DNA of 64,000 nucleotides from Pseudomonas sp. J452 (lineage in GTDB: Bacteria > Pseudomonadota > Gammaproteobacteria > Pseudomonadales > Pseudomonadaceae): positions 62,001-126,000 of the forward strand of contig NZ_CP088294.1 in assembly GCF_024666525.1 (NCBI RefSeq), read 5' to 3'. Every line of letters starts with the position of its first letter. The first letter of the stretch is position 1. Shown here one piece after another: positions 7,534 to 16,586 of this stretch. The notes under the pieces were generated by a model. The model saw only the letters and a list, made by a program, of their open reading frames with translations, searched no databases and was not told the origin of the DNA. A program made the translations under genes and the position numbers.

Positions 7534-8754
7534 ATGGCGGCCAAAACTCTAAAAACCAGTGCCTTTATCTGGGAAGGTACCGATAAGAAAGGCGCCAAGA
7601 TCAAGGGCGAGCTAACCGGTGAATCGCCAGCCCTGATCAAGGCTCAATTGCGCAAACAAGGCATCAACCCGCTGAAAGTCCGCAAAAAACCGGCCGCCCT
7701 ATTCAGCGCAGGCAAGAAGATCAAACCGCTGGATATCGCCCTGTTTACTCGGCAAATGGCGACCATGATGAAAGCCGGCGTGCCACTGCTGCAGTCCTTC
7801 GACATCATCGGCGAGGGCTTTGAAAACCCCAACATGCGCAAGCTGGTCGACGAAGTGAAGCAGGAAGTAGCAGCCGGCAACAGTTTCGCCGCCTCGCTGC
7901 GCAAGAAGCCGCTGTTCTTCGATGACCTGTATTGCAACCTGGTGGACTCGGGCGAACAGTCTGGCGCCCTGGAAACACTACTGGATCGGATTGCGACCTA
8001 TAAAGAGAAGACCGAGGCACTCAAGGCCAAGATCAAGAAGGCCATGACCTACCCTATTGCGGTAATCGTTGTCGCAATTATCGTAACGGCTGTTCTCTTG
8101 ATCAAGGTGGTTCCACAATTTGAAGCCGTTTTCCAAGGTTTTGGCGCCGAACTACCTGCATTCACCCAGGTGGTCGTTGATATGTCACGGGGCCTACAGG
8201 AATGGTGGTTTGTCTTCCTGTTTGCCATTTTCGGCGCCATCTTCGCCTTCAAAACGACCCACCAGCGCTCCGAGAAATTTCGCGACTTCCTCGACCGCAC
8301 CCTACTCAAGGCACCGATCGTCGGCGATATCCTCTATAAGGCCGTAGTGGCTCGCTACGCTCGCACGCTGGCAACAACCTTTGCTGCAGGCGTGCCGTTG
8401 GTGGACGCACTCGACTCCGTCGCCGGCGCCACGGGCAACGTGGTATTCCGCAATGCCGTACATAAAATTCGCACCGATGTTTCCTCGGGCACCCAGTTGA
8501 ATTTCTCCATGCGCACCACCGGCATCTTCCCGAGCATGGCCATCCAGATGACCGCCATTGGCGAGGAGTCCGGCTCGCTGGACGAAATGTTGGACAAGGT
8601 TGCCGGCTTCTACGAGGCAGAAGTGGACAACGCAGTCGACAACCTGACAACGCTGATGGAGCCTATGATCATGGCCGTTCTGGGCGTATTGGTCGGCGGT
8701 CTGATCGTCGCCATGTACCTGCCAATCTTCCAGTTGGGCGCAGTGGTCGGATAA
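7534..8754 (+). CDS. pilC: Type IV pilus inner membrane platform protein
   Basis: This 406-residue GspF/PilC-family protein forms the membrane platform that couples PilB rotation to pilin insertion. It contains the two repeated cytoplasmic GspF domains (FTRQMATMMKAGVPLLQSFDI near residue 71, and YARTLATTFAAGVPLVDALDSV in the second copy). Hydrophobic segments are AVIVVAIIVTAVLLIKVVPQF, WWFVFLFAIFGAIFAF and a C-terminal MIMAVLGVLVGGLIVAMYLPIF. It starts 4 nt after the pilB stop and is followed at 3 nt by pilD, so the three are co-transcribed. Confidence 0.97.
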   Translation: MAAKTLKTSAFIWEGTDKKGAKIKGELTGESPALIKAQLRKQGINPLKVRKKPAALFSAGKKIKPLDIALFTRQMATMMKAGVPLLQSFDIIGEGFENPNMRKLVDEVKQEVAAGNSFAASLRKKPLFFDDLYCNLVDSGEQSGALETLLDRIATYKEKTEALKAKIKKAMTYPIAVIVVAIIVTAVLLIKVVPQFEAVFQGFGAELPAFTQVVVDMSRGLQEWWFVFLFAIFGAIFAFKTTHQRSEKFRDFLDRTLLKAPIVGDILYKAVVARYARTLATTFAAGVPLVDALDSVAGATGNVVFRNAVHKIRTDVSSGTQLNFSMRTTGIFPSMAIQMTAIGEESGSLDEMLDKVAGFYEAEVDNAVDNLTTLMEPMIMAVLGVLVGGLIVAMYLPIFQLGAVVG

Positions 8755-8757
8755 CTT

Positions 8758-9624
8758 ATGGCTTTAAACCTTCTGGCCGGCAATTTGCCGGCCTTTGTTT
8801 TATCCGCCCTGCTGCTCGGCCTTTTGATCGGCAGCTTCCTCAATGTAGTGGTCTATCGCCTGCCGAAAATGATGCAGCGCGAGTGGCGCATGCAGGCCCG
8901 GGAAATCCTCGAACTACCCGAAGAACCTGCGGGCGAGACCTTCAATCTGGTCCTCCCCCACTCCAGCTGCCCGCATTGCGCACACCAGATCAAACCCTGG
9001 GAAAATATTCCGGTCCTGAGCTGGCTGGCGCTACGCGGCAAATGCTCCAGCTGCAAGGCGCCGATCAGCAAGCGCTACCCGCTGGTGGAACTCGCCTGCG
9101 GTCTGCTCTCTGCCTATGTCGCTTGGCACTTCGGTTTTGGCTGGCAGGCCGGCGCCATGCTGGTATTGAGCTGGGGCCTGTTGGCCATGAGCCTGATCGA
9201 TACGGATCACCAACTGCTGCCTGACACGCTGGTGCTGCCGCTGCTCTGGCTGGGCTTGATCCTCAACTATCACGGCCTGTTCGCCAGCCTTGGCGATGCC
9301 TTGTGGGGTGCGATCGCCGGCTACCTGAGCCTGTGGTCGGTGTACTGGCTGTTCAAGCTGGTGACAGGCAAGGAAGGCATGGGTTATGGCGACTTCAAGC
9401 TACTGGCCATGCTCGGTGCCTGGGGCGGCTGGCAAATTCTGCCGCTGACCATTCTGCTGTCATCACTGGTCGGCGCCGTACTCGGCGTAATCATGCTGCG
9501 CCTGCGCAATCAGGAAACCAGCACACCCATCCCCTTTGGTCCCTATCTGGCGATTGCCGGCTGGATTGCGCTGCTCTGGGGTGATCAAATAACCGGAGCC
9601 TATTTGCAATTCGCCCGGTTTTAA
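8758..9624 (+). CDS. pilD: Prepilin leader peptidase / N-methyltransferase
   Basis: This 288-residue bifunctional inner-membrane enzyme cleaves prepilin leaders after Gly and N-methylates residue 1. Two CxxC pairs (CPHC and CSSC) in the first cytoplasmic loop mark the methyltransferase part with its zinc site. The two catalytic aspartates lie in the SLIDTDHQLLPD region and in GYGDFKLLAMLG. Seven or eight membrane segments are visible. It processes the short pilin here and normally also type II secretion pseudopilins. The TAA stop is immediately followed by the coaE start, as in other Pseudomonas pil loci. Confidence 0.97.
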   Translation: MALNLLAGNLPAFVLSALLLGLLIGSFLNVVVYRLPKMMQREWRMQAREILELPEEPAGETFNLVLPHSSCPHCAHQIKPWENIPVLSWLALRGKCSSCKAPISKRYPLVELACGLLSAYVAWHFGFGWQAGAMLVLSWGLLAMSLIDTDHQLLPDTLVLPLLWLGLILNYHGLFASLGDALWGAIAGYLSLWSVYWLFKLVTGKEGMGYGDFKLLAMLGAWGGWQILPLTILLSSLVGAVLGVIMLRLRNQETSTPIPFGPYLAIAGWIALLWGDQITGAYLQFARF

Positions 9625-10236
9625 ATGAGCACACCCTGGATACTCGGCCTTACAGGCGGTATCGGTAGCGGCAAGAGCGCCGCCGCCGAGCATTTCATCC
9701 GACTCGGCGTGCACCTGGTTGATGCGGATCATGCCGCACGCTGGGTGGTCGAGCCCGGCCGCCCAGCCCTGGCTCGCATAGCCGAGCACTTTGGCCCGCA
9801 GGTCCTGCAGGCCGACGGCCAGCTGGATCGCGGCGCACTGCGCCAGCTGATCTTCCAGGACGAGCAACAGCGGCGCTGGCTGGAAAGCCTGCTGCATCCG
9901 CTGATCGGCGAAGAGATTCGCAGCTACCTGGCGCGCGCAGAATCACCCTATGCCATTCTGGTTTCACCACTGCTGATCGAGTCTGGCCAGCACCACATGA
10001 CCCAGCGCGTACTGGTCGTGGATGTGCCCGAACACCTGCAACTGCAGCGCACCATGGCCCGTGATCAGGCCTCCGAGGAACAGATCAAGGCCATTCTCAG
10101 CGCCCAGGCCAAGCGTGATGAGCGCCTGCGCCATGCCCATGATGTGCTGCACAACGATCGCGATCCAGCCTGGCTACGTAGCGAGGTTGAACGCCTGCAC
10201 CACTTTTACCTGACCCTGCGTGGAGGACAACCTTGA
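9625..10236 (+). CDS. coaE: Dephospho-CoA kinase
   Basis: This 203-residue cytosolic kinase performs the last step of coenzyme A synthesis, phosphorylating the 3'-hydroxyl of dephospho-CoA. It has a P-loop [12 protein letters not shown] at residues 9-20, [13 protein letters not shown] in the substrate-binding region and the lid segment [21 protein letters not shown]. It abuts pilD with no intergenic space and overlaps yacG by 4 nt, the common pilD-coaE-yacG arrangement. Confidence 0.96.
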   Translation: MSTPWILGLTGGIGSGKSAAAEHFIRLGVHLVDADHAARWVVEPGRPALARIAEHFGPQVLQADGQLDRGALRQLIFQDEQQRRWLESLLHPLIGEEIRSYLARAESPYAILVSPLLIESGQHHMTQRVLVVDVPEHLQLQRTMARDQASEEQIKAILSAQAKRDERLRHAHDVLHNDRDPAWLRSEVERLHHFYLTLRGGQP

Positions 10237-10427
10237 GCAGTACCGTTGAATGCCCAACCTGTGGCGCACCCGTCGAGTGGGGCCCGCAAAGCCCGAATCG
10301 GCCCTTCTGCAGCGAACGTTGCAAGTTGATTGATCTAGGCGCCTGGGCCTCGGAAAGCCATGTGATTCCTGGCGACCCAGTCGAAGACGAACTGTTCTCC
10401 GGCGAGCTGCCGCCGCGCGAGCACTAA
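10233..10427 (+). CDS. yacG: DNA gyrase inhibitor YacG (zinc finger)
   Basis: This is a 64-residue zinc-binding protein with the family pattern CPTC-X15-CSERC, in which four cysteines hold one zinc. E. coli YacG binds GyrB and inhibits DNA gyrase. Translation starts at TTG 10233 within a TTGA overlap with the coaE stop, preceded by GGAGG. Length and position after coaE agree with the family. The acidic C-terminal tail is typical. Confidence 0.93.
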   Translation: MSSTVECPTCGAPVEWGPQSPNRPFCSERCKLIDLGAWASESHVIPGDPVEDELFSGELPPREH

Positions 10428-10494
10428 AGCCTGACTGGGACTGACTTCCGCAGAAGCAGCTTCAGCGCGATTAGAGCCCTATTGCATCCATCCC

Positions 10495-10710
10495 TCAGGG
10501 CCGCATAAAGGCATAGTCGCGCTGATCGTCGAGGTTGTCGGCCAGGAACAGCAGCTCTTCGGCCAGATCCTTCGGCGAACGAACCTGCTGACTGCTCTGC
10601 ACCACCGCACTCAACAAAGCCCGCAACGCCATTACAGGCTCGATACCCAACTCACGCGCCTGCTGCAAACTGCGCTCGACTTCGCCTCGCGCCCACTCAT
10701 GCGCGCCCAT
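10495..10710 (-). CDS. Conserved small protein of the yacG neighbourhood
   Basis: This 71-residue soluble, helical protein starts MGAHEWARGEVERSLQQARELG. The start at 10710 is chosen because AGGAGG lies 8-9 nt upstream; a longer frame to 10833 lacks such a site. It has no recognisable motif beyond a mixed acidic/leucine pattern (DLAEELLFLADNLDDQRDYAFMRP). It occupies the place of P. aeruginosa PA4531, as I recall that map. Function is unknown. Confidence 0.75.
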   Translation of the reverse strand: MGAHEWARGEVERSLQQARELGIEPVMALRALLSAVVQSSQQVRSPKDLAEELLFLADNLDDQRDYAFMRP

Positions 10711-10813
10711 ATGCACTCCTCCTGTGGTTTCGTGCAGTGTGCGGCCATGGCCTGCAATCGGGTTGATCTGGATCAACCACCCGAGGCCCATCAACCGGCT
10801 GAACACTGTGGTA

Positions 10814-11503
10814 TCAGGATGGCGGCGGGTCATCCTTCCACGGCGCCGACAGATAGCGCGTGCGGTTGAAGGTTTCCAGCCAGTCCGGGTAGAAAACCAC
10901 CAGCCCGGTGACCAGCATGCCGTTGATAAAGGCCTCGGGAAACATGATCAGCCACAGGTAACCGACAAAGTCTTCCAGCCAGGGTGGCATCACGTACAGG
11001 CCATCGAGCCACAACACGCCAAGACCGGCCAGCAGCGCCAGCAAAACCGCCAGCGCCGCCGGAAAGAAACCGCAGAAGAAGATGTAAACGAACAGGTTGC
11101 GCGGCTGGCGGCGCTCGACCAGTTGGGCGCACTGCTCGCTCACCAGCACCGGGATCAGCACCAGCAAGACGGCATTCAACCCCAGCGCCTGCAGATCCTG
11201 GCGCCCTACCGCCAGCAACCCCAGCTGCGCCACCAACCCGCCCAGCACGGCGAGAGGCCACCCCAGCAACAGGGTCACCACGGTCATACCGATAAAGTGG
11301 TAGGACAGTCCGGATGCAAAATCCCGCCGCACCAACCAGAGCAGAAACAGCGCCAGCACGGTGCCATACAACAGATGCTGACGGCGCTGATCGCTGCACA
11401 GCTCAACCCAGGGCGTACGCCAGATCGCCCAGAGCAGGGCTGGCAGATAACACAACCACCCCAGCCACAGGCTAGTCGCAGACAGCAGCTCGGCGCCGAT
11501 CAC
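10814..11503 (-). CDS. CbiM-like integral membrane protein
   Basis: This 229-residue protein has six or seven hydrophobic segments. The SYHFIGMTVVTLLLGWPLAVLGG stretch resembles the conserved second helix of CbiM/NikM-type energy-coupling-factor transporter components. No ATPase or T-component gene lies beside it, so it is an orphan S-like subunit, as is common in Pseudomonas at this locus. CbiM homologues bind cobalt or nickel near a conserved N-terminal His, but here the N terminus (MIGAELLSATSLWLGW) lacks it. Metal transport is therefore doubtful. It overlaps the upstream gene by 4 nt. Confidence 0.7.
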   Translation of the reverse strand: MIGAELLSATSLWLGWLCYLPALLWAIWRTPWVELCSDQRRQHLLYGTVLALFLLWLVRRDFASGLSYHFIGMTVVTLLLGWPLAVLGGLVAQLGLLAVGRQDLQALGLNAVLLVLIPVLVSEQCAQLVERRQPRNLFVYIFFCGFFPAALAVLLALLAGLGVLWLDGLYVMPPWLEDFVGYLWLIMFPEAFINGMLVTGLVVFYPDWLETFNRTRYLSAPWKDDPPPS

Positions 11504-11967
11504 GGCCCGGCCTGCTCCAGCGCCGCAGCCAGAGCCGATGCATCGGTGAAGCTGCGTTGTGCCAGTAAACGTCCTTCGCGCAGGTCAAGCCAGAGTACCG
11601 TCGCCGCTGCCGCCGGGTAGCGGGGCACTACCCGCGCCTGGCGGTCGAGCAACACGCGATAGCTGTAATCGCGCATCGCCGGCACGGCAAACAGACTGGC
11701 GATCGGTCCGGGCATACGGCTGATATCCGCCAGAAACAGCGCATGCCGCTGCTCCAGATAACCCTTGGGTTTTCCCTGCAACGCAGCCTCCAGCAGCTTG
11801 GCACCCTCCATATCGCGTGCCACCAGCAACACTTGTAACTGCTCATCCAGGCTATAGGGTTGCTCGAACTGATCGAGCAACGTCCAGGGCGCCAGACGCT
11901 CGCCAGGCTCGACAGCCATAACCACAGTGGAGAACAGGCCGAGCAGCAGTAGCCAAGTCTTTTTCAT
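11500..11967 (-). CDS. Small exported protein, possibly thioredoxin-like
   Basis: This 155-residue protein starting MKKTWLLLLGLFSTVVMA has a clear signal peptide (cleavage after VMA). The mature part (EPGERLAPWTLLDQFEQPYSL, then VLLVARDMEGAKLLEAAL, then ATVLWLDLREGRLLAQRSFTD) follows the beta-alpha order of redoxin-like exported proteins but has no CxxC, so redox activity is not expected. The start at 11967 is preferred because the signal peptide begins there. It is translationally coupled (4-nt overlap) to the CbiM-like membrane gene and probably works with it in the periplasm. Confidence 0.65.
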   Translation of the reverse strand: MKKTWLLLLGLFSTVVMAVEPGERLAPWTLLDQFEQPYSLDEQLQVLLVARDMEGAKLLEAALQGKPKGYLEQRHALFLADISRMPGPIASLFAVPAMRDYSYRVLLDRQARVVPRYPAAAATVLWLDLREGRLLAQRSFTDASALAAALEQAGP

Positions 11968-12206
11968 GGCGCCGTACCTATTTGACGTTGATGCAGGCAA
12001 TCTCAAATGCCTACGGCTTTCGCGACTTCAGCTGCTAACCCTGCAGTGCGCAGGGCTGATGCGCAACCTTTACCCGAGAGTCTCGGCACCGGTCATGGAC
12101 ATGACAAAGTGCCAGCAGGCTGAACAGGAGCGACTAGACTCCTACCTGACTCCGCGACTCAGGAAGTGACGCGAAGGGTTCATTAATCGCCACTCGGGGG
12201 TTCAGG

Positions 12207-15200
12207 ATGCAACCCACGGTTTCCCGGCCGCTGCGCTTGGCCGGTATTTATATCCTGTTCAGCGCCGCCTGGATTCTGCTCAGCGACCAACTGCTGCTGG
12301 CCCTGAATCTCGAACCGGATACCCTCAGCAGCGTGCAGACTTACAAGGGCCTGGCCTTTGTCGTGGCCAGCAGTCTGCTGATCCTGTTCATCGCCCGGCA
12401 CGACCAGCGTACCCAGCAGGCCCTGGAAATCAGCCTGCGGCGCAACGCCGAGCAACTGCAGCAGACCCAGCGCGATGCCGGACTCGGCAACTGGACCTTC
12501 GATGGCAACTTCCGCTGGTCTGCCGAGGCCCTGCGCCTGCTGGAGCGCGCCCCCGAGCACGACAGCAGCAGCCTGGAGGAGTTTCTCGGCTGGCTCCACC
12601 CGGCCGACCGCAATGCCGTGCAGCGCGCCCTGCTCAGCCTGTTCGACGGCTCCTCGCCACTGCTGGTGAACGCCCGCCTCAATCGCCCGAGCAACGAAGC
12701 GCCAGTCTGGCTGATGCTGCGCGGCGTACGTGATGCCAGAGGCAACAGCCAGGGCACCCTGCAGAACATCAGCACACAGAAGCGCGACGAGCAGGCCCTG
12801 CGCGAAAGCGAGCAGCGTTTCCGCCAGCTGTTCGAGCAGACCCCGCGCATCGCCGTACAGGGCTACGACCGCGAACGCCGGGTGATCTTCTGGAACCAGG
12901 CGAGCACCCAGCTCTACGGCTACGAGGTGACCGACGCCATGGGCCGGCGCCTGGAAGAGCTGATCATCCCGACGGCCATGCATGCCCAGGTGGTCAGCGA
13001 TATCAACATGTGGATGATCGGCGGCCCGGCTATCCCGGCCTGCGAACTGACCCTGCAACACCGCGATGGCAGCCCGGTGCACGTGTATTCCAGCCACCTG
13101 CTGCTACGCAATGCACGCAACCAGCTGGAGCTGTACTGCGTCGACATCGACCTCGGCCAGCAGAAGCAGGTGCACGACGAACTGGAAGCCAGCGAGGCGC
13201 GTTACCGCGAACTGGTCGAGCAGCTGCACGAGGCGATCTTCCTCACCGACAGCCGCGGACGCCTGAGTTTTCTCAACCCGTCCTGGCAGACCATCACCGG
13301 CTACAGCATCAACGAAAGCCTGGGCCGGCCCCTGCTGGACTTCATTGCCGGCGATCACCGCGAAGCGCTCGGCCAGCATATTTCCACCATTCTCGGACGC
13401 CAGAACAGCAGCTGGCTGGGTGAGGTACGTCTGCTCGAAAGCGATGGCCACACACGCTGGATTTCCCTGCGCCTAGCCGCTGGCGAGCAGCATGGCCTGG
13501 GCCTGCACGGCAGCCTCAGTGACATTCACCAGCAGCGCCAGACCCAGGCCCTGCAGGAAGCGCGCAATGCCGTGCTGGATCGCATGCTCGCTCAGCGCCC
13601 ACTGCAGGACACCCTCAACGACATGGTGCGCCGCCTGGAGCACATCAACCCGGAAATGCTGGTGTCAGTGCTGCTGGTCGACAAGGAGCAGCTACAGGTC
13701 GTGGCCGCGCCCAGCCTGCCTGCCAGCTATTCGACAGAAGTAAACGGCATGCCGGTGCAGCTCGGCCTCGGCAGTTGCAGCCATGCCGCTGCCAGCGGCG
13801 AACTGACCATAGTCGATGACCTCAGCCAGCATACGAACTGGGTGACCCTGCGCGAACAGGCCGCCCAGGCCGGCCTACGCGCCTGCTGGTCGCTGCCGTT
13901 CAAGAACGACCAGGGCGAGGTACTCGGTGTATTCGGCATCTACTACCGGCGCGTGACTCGCCCGGCCGCCGACGACATAGCCCTGGTCACCGAGTTCACC
14001 CGCCTGGCCGGCCTCGCCGTGCGCCAGCACCAGCGCGATGCCGAACGCCTGCAGAGCGAACTGCGTTTCCGCGCCACCTTCGAGCAGGCGGCCGTCGGCA
14101 TCGCCCATCTGGCACCGGACGGACACTGGCTCCGGGTCAACCAACGCCTGTGCCAGATGCTCGGCTACAGCCGCGAGGACCTAGTACAGCTGACTTTCCA
14201 GGACATCACCTACCCGGACGACCTGGCAGCGGATCTGGAGCTGACCAACAAACTGCTCAACGGCGAGATATCGCGCCTGAACATGGAGAAGCGCTACCTG
14301 CGCCGCGACGGCAGCCTGCTGTGGGCCAACCTCAGTGCCACCCTGGTGCGCCATACCAATGGTATGCCGCACTACTTTATCTCGGTGGTCGAGGACATCG
14401 GCCTGCGCAAGCAGCAGGAGCTGGCCCTGCAGCAGGCCGCCACGGTATTCGAAAGCACCCAGGAAGGCGTGGTCATCGTCGACTCGCGGCGGCGCATCCT
14501 CACCAGCAACCCGGCCTTCACCGCCATCACCGGGCTCAACCCGCAGCAGGCCATCGGCCGCCGCCTGCCGCTTATGCCGGGCAGCAGCGTCGAACGCACG
14601 CGTTACCGCACCCTGTGGCGCAAGGTCGAGGAAAGTGGTCATTGGCAGGGTGAACTGAACAGCCGCCGGCAGGACGGCTCGCGCTTCCCCTTCTGGCTCA
14701 CGGTCAGCCGGGTACGCGGTTGCGATCCACTGCAGCCGCAGTACGTACTGACCTTCACCGATCTCAGCCAGTACCGCGACAGTCAAGAGCGCCTGGCTCA
14801 TCTGGTGCACTTCGACACCCTCACCGACCTGCCCAACCGCCTGTTCGCCAACGAACGCCTCAACCATGCCCTCGAACACGCGCATCGGCATCACGAACGG
14901 GTGGCGGTGCTGTTCTTCGATCTCGACCACTTCAAGACCATCAACGAAGGCCTCGGCCACAAGGTCGGTGACGAACTGCTGATCGCCGTGGCGCGGCGCC
15001 TGCAGCAGCGCCTGCGCAACGAAGACACCCTGGCGCGGCTGAGCAGCGACGAGTTCCTCATCGTCCTGGAAAACCTGCAACGCCCCGATGAGGCGGCCAG
15101 CATCGCCCGCACCCTGCTCGAACTGCTGGAGCGCCCGCTGCAACTGAGCAATGGCCGCGAAGCCTACCTAGGCGCCAGCATCGGCATCAGCCTGTACCCG

Positions 15201-16100
15201 GACGACGGCCTGTCCAGCGACGAGCTGCTGCGCAACGCCGAGGCCGCCCTGCACCAGGCCAAGCAGGAAGGCCGCAACACCTACCGCTTCTACACCGAGG
15301 GTCTGACTCACCAGGCGCACAGTCGCCTGGCCCTGGAAGCACAGCTGCGCCAGGCGCTGAAACGCAACGAGTTCTCCCTGCACTACCAACCGCTGCTGGA
15401 CAGCGACAGCGGCCGGCCGATCGGCGTGGAAGCCCTGCTGCGCTGGAACAGCGAGCAGGGCATGATCTCGCCGGCGCGCTTCATCCCGTTGGCCGAGGAC
15501 ACCGGACTGATCGTGCCGATCGGCAACTGGGTGCTGCGCGAAGCCTGCCGGCAGATGCAGTTCTGGCGCCAGCAAGGGCTTGATCTGAAGACCCTGGCGG
15601 TCAACTTGTCACCCCGCCAGTTCCGCCAGGCCGACCTGCTGCAGCAGGTGCGCGATGCCCTGCACGACAGCGGCCTGCCCGCCGAATGCCTGGAACTGGA
15701 GATTACCGAAGGCGCGCTGATGGACAACGTCGAGCAGGCGCGCGCCACCCTGATGTCCCTCAAGGGACTCGGCCTGAAGCTGGCGGTCGACGACTTCGGC
15801 ACCGGCTATTCGTCGCTGGCCTACCTGCGGCGCTTCCCGCTGGACAAGCTGAAGATCGACCAGAGCTTCATGCAGGGCGTCCCCGAAGACCAGGCCAACC
15901 TGGAAATAGTCGCCACCATCATCGGCCTGGCGCGCAACCTCAAACTGCGCGTGTTGGCCGAAGGCGTGGAAACCCCGGCCCAGCTGCAGGCCTTGCGCCA
16001 GCTAGGTTGCGAGCAGTGCCAGGGTTATCTGTTCAGTCGCCCGCTGAGTGCCATTCAGCTGGTCAACTGGCTACGCGGCGACCATCAGTCGGTCGGTTGA
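12207..16100 (+). CDS. Membrane PAS/GAF-GGDEF-EAL protein, likely c-di-GMP phosphodiesterase
   Basis: This 1297-residue sensor has two N-terminal membrane helices (about 12-34 and 50-68). Several PAS domains follow (RFRQLFEQTPRIAVQGYDRE, YRELVEQLHEAIFLTDSRG, RFRATFEQAAVGIAHL, then FESTQEGVVIVDS), with a GAF domain between the second and third, then GGDEF and EAL. The cyclase site reads SSDEF at 946-950 instead of GGDEF, so cyclase activity is probably lost, although the RNED inhibitory site five residues upstream is intact. The EAL domain keeps EALLRW near 1075, EITEG, DDFGTGYSSL, KIDQSF and LAEGVET, so it should hydrolyse c-di-GMP. It is a single gene with its own promoter region. Confidence 0.92.
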   Translation: MQPTVSRPLRLAGIYILFSAAWILLSDQLLLALNLEPDTLSSVQTYKGLAFVVASSLLILFIARHDQRTQQALEISLRRNAEQLQQTQRDAGLGNWTFDGNFRWSAEALRLLERAPEHDSSSLEEFLGWLHPADRNAVQRALLSLFDGSSPLLVNARLNRPSNEAPVWLMLRGVRDARGNSQGTLQNISTQKRDEQALRESEQRFRQLFEQTPRIAVQGYDRERRVIFWNQASTQLYGYEVTDAMGRRLEELIIPTAMHAQVVSDINMWMIGGPAIPACELTLQHRDGSPVHVYSSHLLLRNARNQLELYCVDIDLGQQKQVHDELEASEARYRELVEQLHEAIFLTDSRGRLSFLNPSWQTITGYSINESLGRPLLDFIAGDHREALGQHISTILGRQNSSWLGEVRLLESDGHTRWISLRLAAGEQHGLGLHGSLSDIHQQRQTQALQEARNAVLDRMLAQRPLQDTLNDMVRRLEHINPEMLVSVLLVDKEQLQVVAAPSLPASYSTEVNGMPVQLGLGSCSHAAASGELTIVDDLSQHTNWVTLREQAAQAGLRACWSLPFKNDQGEVLGVFGIYYRRVTRPAADDIALVTEFTRLAGLAVRQHQRDAERLQSELRFRATFEQAAVGIAHLAPDGHWLRVNQRLCQMLGYSREDLVQLTFQDITYPDDLAADLELTNKLLNGEISRLNMEKRYLRRDGSLLWANLSATLVRHTNGMPHYFISVVEDIGLRKQQELALQQAATVFESTQEGVVIVDSRRRILTSNPAFTAITGLNPQQAIGRRLPLMPGSSVERTRYRTLWRKVEESGHWQGELNSRRQDGSRFPFWLTVSRVRGCDPLQPQYVLTFTDLSQYRDSQERLAHLVHFDTLTDLPNRLFANERLNHALEHAHRHHERVAVLFFDLDHFKTINEGLGHKVGDELLIAVARRLQQRLRNEDTLARLSSDEFLIVLENLQRPDEAASIARTLLELLERPLQLSNGREAYLGASIGISLYPDDGLSSDELLRNAEAALHQAKQEGRNTYRFYTEGLTHQAHSRLALEAQLRQALKRNEFSLHYQPLLDSDSGRPIGVEALLRWNSEQGMISPARFIPLAEDTGLIVPIGNWVLREACRQMQFWRQQGLDLKTLAVNLSPRQFRQADLLQQVRDALHDSGLPAECLELEITEGALMDNVEQARATLMSLKGLGLKLAVDDFGTGYSSLAYLRRFPLDKLKIDQSFMQGVPEDQANLEIVATIIGLARNLKLRVLAEGVETPAQLQALRQLGCEQCQGYLFSRPLSAIQLVNWLRGDHQSVG

Positions 16101-16167
16101 TCCAGGTCATAGAAGAACGCCGGCGGAAGACTAGACTGCAGCTTCCAACCCCCTGTGGAGGCATGCG

Positions 16168-16359
16168 ATGAACGTTCTTATCCGCCAGGTCTCGACCCCG
16201 CAAGGCAACCGCTGGCAAGTGTGCATGGACCAGCACGGCGTCAGCTTTCGCAGCGAAGCCGAAGCCCGCGAGTTCGTTGCCACCCTGCAAGCGCGACTGC
16301 AGGCACCGCACCCGTTGCCCTGGCGAACGGCAGCCCAGCAGATGCAAACCGCCAGTTGA
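16168..16359 (+). CDS. Small conserved hypothetical protein
   Basis: This 63-residue soluble protein (MNVLIRQVSTPQGNRWQVCMD...) sits behind a good GGAGG 8 nt before the ATG. The N-terminal half looks like three beta strands and the second half like one helix (SEAEAREFVATLQARLQ). No function is recognisable. It lies 67 bp after the PAS-GGDEF-EAL gene and could be co-transcribed with it. Confidence 0.6.
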   Translation: MNVLIRQVSTPQGNRWQVCMDQHGVSFRSEAEAREFVATLQARLQAPHPLPWRTAAQQMQTAS

Positions 16360-16398
16360 GGGCGCCGCGCCCGGGAACCTGTCTCGGCTCCTGAAAAC

Positions 16399-16488
16399 GC
16401 CCCTCTCCCCAACCCTCGGCTTTGGCTTCCTGCGTCGCTCTACCTCCTGCATCCATGCAGTCGTCTCCCGTGAACGGGAGAGGGGGCA
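16399..16488 (+). repeat. Long intergenic repeat, copy 1
   Basis: About 85 bp, including ctcggctttggcttcctgcg, atccatgcagtcgtctcccg and a final hairpin ctcccgtgaacgggag. It recurs nearly unchanged at 32861-32946. It occupies most of the 227-bp gap between the 63-residue protein and the MFS gene. The small hairpin may also end transcription. Confidence 0.8.
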
Positions 16489-16586
16489 GAAGCACAGCGC
16501 ACCCACCCTAATGCCGTCATGACGATTTAGAACAGATCGCAAACAGACTATTAACGCCGGCTCCGGTCTTGGTCTTGCCCTGGCGT

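Noticed and set aside
11968..12206. Riboswitch (cobalamin-type) ahead of the redoxin/CbiM-like genes
   Set aside because: CbiM genes often follow cobalamin riboswitches, but I could not find the B12-box or a convincing long-range pairing on the minus strand.
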